Origin: Nitrososphaeria archaeon
GTDB lineage: Archaea; Thermoproteota; Nitrososphaeria; Nitrososphaerales; Nitrososphaeraceae
Direction of reading: 5' to 3'
DNA: 42,849 nt
Assembly: GCA_021324715.1 (NCBI GenBank)
Contig: JAJPIN010000157.1
Location: 1-42,849, forward strand
The translations under genes and the position numbers were made by a program. The notes under the pieces are model-generated. The model was not told the DNA's origin. It searched no databases and was given only the letters and a program-made list of their open reading frames with translations. How positions within the stretch are numbered: position 1 is the first letter of the stretch; each line of letters starts with the position of its first letter. Shown here piece after piece: positions 39,363-42,849 of this stretch.

Positions 39363-39547
39363 TAGGCAGGAAGTCTAGAGGTATCTACTTCGGCTTTCAT
39401 TGCGGTTAAAGCATCGATGACTTCTTCTAAGTCTTGTCGTTGGAGTGATCTTAGATGATCAATTGCAGCATCTAAACCAAGGTTGTAGTCTGCATTTCGC
39501 ATATTGGCCCAAGTTGATACTGCGTAACATTGAAGTTTTTCTCCCAT
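39362..39547 (-). CDS. Hypothetical helical protein (61 aa)
   Basis: MGEKLQCYAVSTWANMRN, followed by ALDAAIDHLRSL-like helix and VIDALTAMKAEV. Acidic, all-helical. AAGGAG before its ATG. No family recognised. Confidence 0.55.
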   Translation of the reverse strand: MGEKLQCYAVSTWANMRNADYNLGLDAAIDHLRSLQRQDLEEVIDALTAMKAEVDTSRLPA

Positions 39548-39556
39548 AAGTCTCCT

Positions 39557-40024
39557 TTATTTAGATTGCTCTTTTACTGCGCCTGCCATAACTTTCATAT
39601 ATTCTTCAATTATATCTGAATTTTGGATAGAATTACCTACAGATTCTTTTTTGTATCGATCATCTAGATCACTTCTATTTTCTGTTTCGAATGTGCTAAT
39701 AAATACAAGACAGCATAAAGCGTGTGCGATGTGGGACAATCCAGATTCTTCATCCTTATCTTTTCCAGAATTGAAATCCAATAGGTGTCGCTGGGCAGCT
39801 GAGATGAGCCTACTATATAAAATTCCTTTTCGCCAGTTATGAGCAGCATATTTCCGTGCCCCGAAGCCGAGAACTTTCGCAATTTCCACAATAGCTTCAC
39901 TAGGGACCAAAGAGATAGGTGGTTTTTCTGAATCATATTTAAGACCTCCTAAAGAAATTTCTTTTTCATGTGTGTGTTTTGTTATTTGATCACAACTAGC
40001 GCAATCAGGAGCTTCTGGTTTCAT
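39557..40024 (-). CDS. dATP/dGTP pyrophosphohydrolase-like protein (DUF5664 type, 155 aa)
   Basis: Started at ATG 40024 (MKPEAPDCASCDQITKHT), which overlaps the upstream stop by ATGA; the longer TTG start lies in the upstream gene. The core GLKYDSEKPPISLVP (about 27-41), GARKYAAHNWRKG and DEESGLSHIAHALC (about 91-104) matches the dGTP_diPhyd_N family of all-alpha, MazG-like nucleotide pyrophosphohydrolases. A cysteine/histidine-rich N-terminus (C8, C11, H17, H19) may bind metal. Family knowledge: cleaves dATP/dGTP to the monophosphate, in some phages as part of 2-aminoadenine synthesis (MazZ). Confidence 0.75.
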   Translation of the reverse strand: MKPEAPDCASCDQITKHTHEKEISLGGLKYDSEKPPISLVPSEAIVEIAKVLGFGARKYAAHNWRKGILYSRLISAAQRHLLDFNSGKDKDEESGLSHIAHALCCLVFISTFETENRSDLDDRYKKESVGNSIQNSDIIEEYMKVMAGAVKEQSK

Positions 40025-40191
40025 ACTGCACCGCTTCCATCGCAATCAGGTTTTTTACAAGCACAAGATTTCATTTCGGCTTCAAGTTCACGAATGTCAT
40101 TACAAGCATCTGAAGCACCATGCCAATCTTCTCTAGAAATGCAAGACATCAAATAGCGAATGAGTGCTTCTTTTTGTTCATCTCTAGTCAT
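40021..40191 (-). CDS. Hypothetical protein with C-terminal cysteines (56 aa)
   Basis: MTRDEQKEALIRYLMSCI, a helical pair, then CACKKPDCDGSG at the C-terminus, a cysteine cluster that could bind metal. ATGA overlaps on both sides. No family recognised. Confidence 0.55.
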   Translation of the reverse strand: MTRDEQKEALIRYLMSCISREDWHGASDACNDIRELEAEMKSCACKKPDCDGSGAV

Positions 40192-40342
40192 TCTTCAATC
40201 GTCTCATCTTTGACTTTTTGGAGAGCATGCAAAATCTCACTACATTGTTCATATTCACCATTTTTATCTGCATGTAATGTGCGGAAATACTACATTGCTC
40301 TGTAAGATAATATGCTAATTTTTTAAGGTCTTTGTTAGTCAT
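40188..40342 (-). pseudogene. Small gene probably broken by a frameshift
   Basis: From ATG 40342 the protein begins MTNKDLKKLAYYLTEQ, but the frame then becomes methionine/lysine-rich and ends at TAG 40184-40186 past the next ATG. Another frame, open from about 40290, reads KNGEYEQCSEILHALQK and ends with EE and a TGA (40188-40190) that forms the usual ATGA with the next gene. The two parts look like one protein joined by a 1-nt indel at about 40265-40300. Either a true mutation or a sequencing error. Confidence 0.5.
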
Positions 40343-40556
40343 TTTGACTTTTTTCACACTTAGCGTTTTTGATAATAATGTTTTCATTAAGATCGCAAAT
40401 GATAAGCACATCTTTTTTATTTTGAATACATGAACATTCATTAAGTTCTACATTATATACGTATGTATTACCACAACTTGTTAAAAACATTAAAGCAGCT
40501 GCTACTGCAATGATATGGGCTATTATTAATAAAATTTTTATTATATTGTTTTTCAT
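40335..40556 (-). CDS. Small lipoprotein (73 aa)
   Basis: Start ATG 40556 (MKNNIIKILLIIAHIIAV) with GGAAGGA upstream. A hydrophobic signal ends in a lipobox LTSC, so the mature protein would begin at that cysteine and be lipidated. The rest has three further cysteines (NECSCIQN, NAKCEK). An envelope lipoprotein; superinfection exclusion or an outer-membrane spanin role are possible, but neither is shown. Confidence 0.65.
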   Translation of the reverse strand: MKNNIIKILLIIAHIIAVAAALMFLTSCGNTYVYNVELNECSCIQNKKDVLIICDLNENIIIKNAKCEKSQND

Positions 40557-40741
40557 ATATCCTTCCAATCAAAATCTTTTAAGTTAATAGATTCTAAGCG
40601 TTTGTAAAATTTGCCCCATCTTTTTTGTGCTTTGCGAAGCAACATCATAAAAACTGCGCCCATAGCTCCTAAGAACACAAATCCTAAGATAATGGCCCAT
40701 ATAGTTGCGAAGGCATCGACAAAATAAACAACCCAGATCAT
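40553..40741 (-). CDS. Membrane protein (62 aa)
   Basis: MIWVVYFVDAFATIWAII then GFVFLGAMGAVFMMLL: one long or two short membrane segments, then a basic tail RKAQKRWGKFYKRL. ATGA junctions on both sides. Function unknown. Confidence 0.55.
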   Translation of the reverse strand: MIWVVYFVDAFATIWAIILGFVFLGAMGAVFMMLLRKAQKRWGKFYKRLESINLKDFDWKDI

Positions 40742-40812
40742 AAGAGTTCAAATACCAAATATGCGATTCCGAAGATGCTGATAGCTAGAATGATGATTAT
40801 GTCTAAATTCAT
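40738..40812 (-). CDS. Membrane micropeptide (24 aa)
   Basis: MNLDIIIILAISIFGIAY then LVFELL, a single membrane helix. The TGA overlaps the next gene's ATG as ATGA. Too short to recognise. Confidence 0.45.
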   Translation of the reverse strand: MNLDIIIILAISIFGIAYLVFELL

Positions 40813-40825
40813 AATAACTTAAATA

Positions 40826-41035
40826 TTAAAGATCCTCCAATTTTGAATTAATCAAAGCATCTCTTATAATTACATGCATAAGTTCTAAGTTACTTTCATA
40901 ATAATCATAAGTAATATCAGTAATTCTTTGTTGTTCTTTAATTATTAATCCAGTTAATTTTATTAATAGAATTCCTAATATTCCAAATAAAAAACACAAA
41001 ACAGCACAAATTAAAATTGTGTCATTTGAGATCAT
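40826..41035 (-). CDS. Membrane-anchored helical protein (69 aa)
   Basis: MISNDTILICAVLCFLFG, membrane segment about residues 6-30, then a charged helix (KEQQRITDITYDYYESN). Overlaps the HD gene by 4 nt. Function unknown. Confidence 0.55.
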   Translation of the reverse strand: MISNDTILICAVLCFLFGILGILLIKLTGLIIKEQQRITDITYDYYESNLELMHVIIRDALINSKLEDL

Positions 41036-41535
41036 ACTCCGCCGAGTTCCTTAAATCTAAGTAAGAAAAGCTTTTCTACATTCTTTGAAGCCATAGGTAT
41101 TTTTTTCCATCCTTTTTGAAAGAGACGCTCATCAAATAATACTTCTTTATCTGCTTGGTGAACGATCTTAGTAAAAGGATACTTTAAATTGAATCTTTTT
41201 GCAATAGCTTTCTGAAATCGCTTCTCAAGTCGCTGGTAGTCTTTACAAAGGGCCTTCATTGGAGATGGAACGTCTGCGCAATAAGCCTCGGATGCATCAT
41301 GAAGTAGACCGGCTAAGGCTTCTTTAGGACTGCCTCCATTACGCTCGATCCATTCCGAAACCACAATCGAATGGGCAGCTACAGAATACAGGCTGGGAAG
41401 CTGCCCTGAAAAACGACAAGTAAGTGAAAGACCACGAGCAATGTCAGAAATTCTAATATCTGCTGCGACAGGAGCTTTAGCTTTGATTTTGACTCCGGTC
41501 CAGGTACGAAAGTAATCTTTAGATGTGGAGCGCAT
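41032..41535 (-). CDS. HD-domain deoxynucleotide phosphohydrolase (YfbR/DatZ-like, 167 aa)
   Basis: Start at ATG 41535 (MRSTSKDYFRTWTGVKIK), which has AGGAG 8 nt upstream and forms TAATG with the gene before. HD-domain ligands: H55 (YSVAAHSIVV), H79-D80 (LLHDASEAY) and D129 (HQADKEVLF). The DIRISDIARGLSLTCRFSG opening is typical of the phage YfbR-like group. Family knowledge: hydrolyses dNMPs (YfbR) or dATP (DatZ of 2-aminoadenine phages). Probably adjusts nucleotide pools. Which substrate cannot be told by eye. Confidence 0.75.
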   Translation of the reverse strand: MRSTSKDYFRTWTGVKIKAKAPVAADIRISDIARGLSLTCRFSGQLPSLYSVAAHSIVVSEWIERNGGSPKEALAGLLHDASEAYCADVPSPMKALCKDYQRLEKRFQKAIAKRFNLKYPFTKIVHQADKEVLFDERLFQKGWKKIPMASKNVEKLFLLRFKELGGV

Positions 41536-41642
41536 TAAAAAAATCTCCTGCATAGTATACCTAGAATAAATCCACCTAAAAATGCCACCGCCCCCACACC
41601 CAGGACCACTTTCATGAATGTGCGCATGATTTGATCAAACAT
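41535..41642 (-). CDS. Membrane micropeptide (35 aa)
   Basis: MFDQIMRTFMKVVLGVGA then VAFLGGFILGILCRRFF: one membrane helix with basic ends. ATG 41642 overlaps the upstream stop by 8 nt; the TAA overlaps the HD gene's ATG. G-V-G-A is encoded by an exact motif copy (41591-41599). Confidence 0.5.
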   Translation of the reverse strand: MFDQIMRTFMKVVLGVGAVAFLGGFILGILCRRFF

Positions 41643-41898
41643 AATAGTCCGGATCTTTGTGCTTCCGTGTGGGGGTGTGACCTCGTTCACGGCGGCGACG
41701 TCGCATTTCATTATATCTATCGATGTTTTCATTGTGCCAGGCAAGAGCAATTCGGGCACAGAATTTGCGCCTACAGTTAGGGGAGCATGATTTTTTGCTT
41801 CTATTCTTGGTGTTATCAACAAATTCAGTGTTGCAAATGTTGCAAACTTTTTTGCAGACAAAATCTGGATACTTTTCTAAGTTACCGTCTATAGTCAC
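41635..41898 (-). CDS. Zinc-binding basic protein (87 aa, GTG start)
   Basis: GTG 41898 with AGGAG 8 nt upstream. CKKVCNICNTEF (C15-C22) and CSPNCRRKFCAR form a zinc site, followed by an arginine-rich helix (NEMRRRRRERGH). This resembles the zinc-finger part of HNH-type or homing-associated proteins, but I see no HNH catalytic motif. Probably binds nucleic acid. T-P-T-R is encoded by a motif copy (41667-41675). Confidence 0.6.
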   Translation of the reverse strand: MTIDGNLEKYPDFVCKKVCNICNTEFVDNTKNRSKKSCSPNCRRKFCARIALAWHNENIDRYNEMRRRRRERGHTPTRKHKDPDYYV

Positions 41899-42037
41899 TC
41901 CCCGCGCTCCTTTTCTTTACTTGTTTGAGTAGCTCAACTTGCTTTTTTGTAGAGTCAAGCTCACGTTGAATAGCCTTGATTGCTGCAGCGATTCCGTATG
42001 ATCTATAGATTGATTCGATGTCAGTGTTTGTAAGCAT
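41882..42037 (-). CDS. Hypothetical coiled-coil protein (51 aa)
   Basis: MLTNTDIESIYRSYGIAA, then helix KAIQRELDSTKKQVELLK and a basic end. ATG 42037 overlaps the glycosyltransferase TAA as TAATG. Overlaps the next GTG gene by 17 nt and provides its ribosome site. Function unknown. Confidence 0.55.
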   Translation of the reverse strand: MLTNTDIESIYRSYGIAAAIKAIQRELDSTKKQVELLKQVKKRSAGSDYRR

Positions 42038-42849
42038 TAGGGTTTCCTAGGTTCCTTAACTGGGTGAATATAACCACCTTGACTACATACATAGCAGCCA
42101 TCATAAGCAATTGTACCAAAGTGAATGAGATTAATCCAGGGTAAAAGCTTTGGTATCATGCCTGCATCAATAGCTCTAGCACAAAAGAGATAGTCTTCAC
42201 TGAGATAGATCTTTTTGTGTACAGTTGGTTCTTCACGGATTTCACAATCAAAATAAGCTATGACTTCTTCACCAAAGGGAGTCATTGGAATGTGGTTGTT
42301 AGCATAAGTTCCACATAAAGGTTTAATTGCTTGGAATGCAGCACGACTGATAAGCAGGAAGCCGGTTCCTAGATATTTTACTTCAAGGGGATCATAATAT
42401 TTAACTTCTTGTTTTCCGTGTGTGGCTGGAATGATTACGTGTGATCCAGCACAGTGGGCTAGCCAACTATCATGAACACCATTATTAATGTGGGTTCTTA
42501 TGTTTGGCCAATTGATTTCTTTTTTAGAATACGTGGCTCCTAAAATAGGTTCTTTTTTTATTTCTGCGCAAAGGATCATTTCAATTGCTTGAAGAGCATT
42601 AAATCCAATATCAGAGTCAATAAAAATAAGATAATCGGGATCATTTTTAAGCGCGAGGTGTGTTATTGCATTGCGACCTCGTTGGATTAAGGATTCATTA
42701 AAGAGTGTTTGAACACTTAAGTGCATGCCTACTCTATCAGAAAACATTTGAAGATTACCTAATGCCATTGCAAAAGCACCGTGACAAAGACCTCCATACA
42801 TAGGGGCGCCAACAGCTATTTTAAGTCCTTTAAGAATATCTAATTGTCT
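42037..42849 (-). CDS. Glycosyltransferase-like protein (GT-A type), 5' end outside window
   Basis: The frame is open to the right edge, and residues before the first ATG (42801), reading RQLDILKGLKIAVGAPMYGG, look like a genuine beta-strand start, so the true start is upstream or non-ATG. A GT-A fold is suggested by SLIQRGRNAITHLAL, YLIFIDSDIGF (DxD, metal/nucleotide-sugar site) and a later SEDYLFCARAIDAGM. Likely transfers a sugar to a phage or host glycan; acceptor unknown. Could work with the FkbM methyltransferase. Confidence 0.65.
   Translation of the reverse strand, partial: RQLDILKGLKIAVGAPMYGGLCHGAFAMALGNLQMFSDRVGMHLSVQTLFNESLIQRGRNAITHLALKNDPDYLIFIDSDIGFNALQAIEMILCAEIKKEPILGATYSKKEINWPNIRTHINNGVHDSWLAHCAGSHVIIPATHGKQEVKYYDPLEVKYLGTGFLLISRAAFQAIKPLCGTYANNHIPMTPFGEEVIAYFDCEIREEPTVHKKIYLSEDYLFCARAIDAGMIPKLLPWINLIHFGTIAYDGCYVCSQGGYIHPVKEPRKP

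Larger units (their letters stand above)
1167..41675. repeat. Genome-wide dispersed motif GTGTGGGGG (consensus CGTGTGGGGGCT), 23 exact copies
   Basis: Plus-strand CCCCCACAC begins at 1167, 3278, 6706, 9499, 10223, 15127, 18318, 23310, 31466, 33509, 36405, 39265 and 41591; GTGTGGGGG begins at 4604, 7846, 11027, 15262, 19708, 23957, 27798, 31867, 35718 and 41667. One-mismatch copies are near 4991, 8089 and 28451. Flanking preference: C or G before, CT after. Twenty copies are in coding DNA, read as R/G-V-G-A/D/G/V, C-G-G, A/S/T-P-T, S/A-P-H-T or P-P-H; three are intergenic (7846, 15262, 31867). Spacing ranges from 76 bp to about 4.1 kb, with no orientation bias relative to transcription. Function unknown. 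Confidence 0.9.

Noticed and set aside
39557..41535. A complete 2-aminoadenine (Z) DNA synthesis system
   Set aside because: No PurZ-like gene was found; the two nucleotide hydrolases also occur in phages with normal DNA.
1167..41675. Motif as phage RNA polymerase promoters
   Set aside because: Copies face both with and against the local genes (about 13 versus 10) and mostly lie inside genes; no phage RNA polymerase gene was seen and sigma70-type promoters are present.
1167..41675. Motif as remnants of a CRISPR array or transposon ends
   Set aside because: Copies are single, widely and irregularly spaced, with no spacers, no target-site duplications and no transposase gene.
41643..41861. 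Long extension of the membrane micropeptide frame at 41535
   Set aside because: The extension is the shadow of the zinc-binding gene at 41635-41898, and the part from ATG 41642 alone fits the overlap pattern.

Overview
The window reads as the genome, or nearly all of it, of a lytic, AT-rich (by eye about 38% G+C), short-tailed (podovirus-like) phage. Short tail is inferred because there is a terminase, portal, scaffold, capsid, head-tail adaptor, hub-like protein and three internal-virion-type proteins but no tape measure, sheath or tail tube. No integrase, repressor/integrase pair, RNA polymerase, tRNA or CRISPR array was seen. A Gram-negative host is suggested by an outer-membrane PagL-like lipid A deacylase with a signal peptide and by a lipobox protein. 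The species cannot be named from the sequence.

Layout. A minus-strand arm (5917 down to 1) carries many small early-type genes, a ribbon-helix-helix protein, a membrane-anchored metallopeptidase, the PagL-like enzyme and a PD-(D/E)XK nuclease. A control region of about 700 bp (5918-6611) separates it from a plus-strand arm (6612-32175): a DnaQ-like nuclease, terminase, portal, virion proteins, capsid, tail, ejection-type proteins and a lysis region (holin-like protein, signal-peptide-bearing ClpP-like protease, M15 endolysin). A second minus-strand block (42849 down to 32176) carries glycosyltransferase, HD nucleotidase, dATP/dGTP pyrophosphohydrolase-like protein, ERF annealing protein, SSB-like protein, FkbM methyltransferase, methionine aminopeptidase, family A DNA polymerase, DUF3987-like ATPase and a SprT/WLM-like metallopeptidase. 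If the ends are joined, the two minus blocks form one unit, so the whole genome would be two divergent units starting at 5.9-6.6 kb and meeting with no gap at 32175/32176.

Two genome-wide features stand out. First, the non-palindromic 9-mer GTGTGGGGG/CCCCCACAC (fuller form CGTGTGGGGGCT) occurs exactly 23 times, in both orientations, in all arms, in at least five of six coding frames and in three intergenic gaps; by my rough base-composition estimate about 0.1 copies are expected. This looks like a DNA-level signal of unknown role. Second, most of the sigma70-type promoters I can find (TTGNNN, exactly 17 bp, TANNNT-like) lie 5-9 nt before a start codon, implying leaderless or near-leaderless transcripts. 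A short transcription unit at 31842-31911 (minus), with its own promoter and terminator, carries the motif.

Most genes overlap by ATGA or TAATG, and I used this to place starts and to recover about 20 genes shorter than 60 codons.
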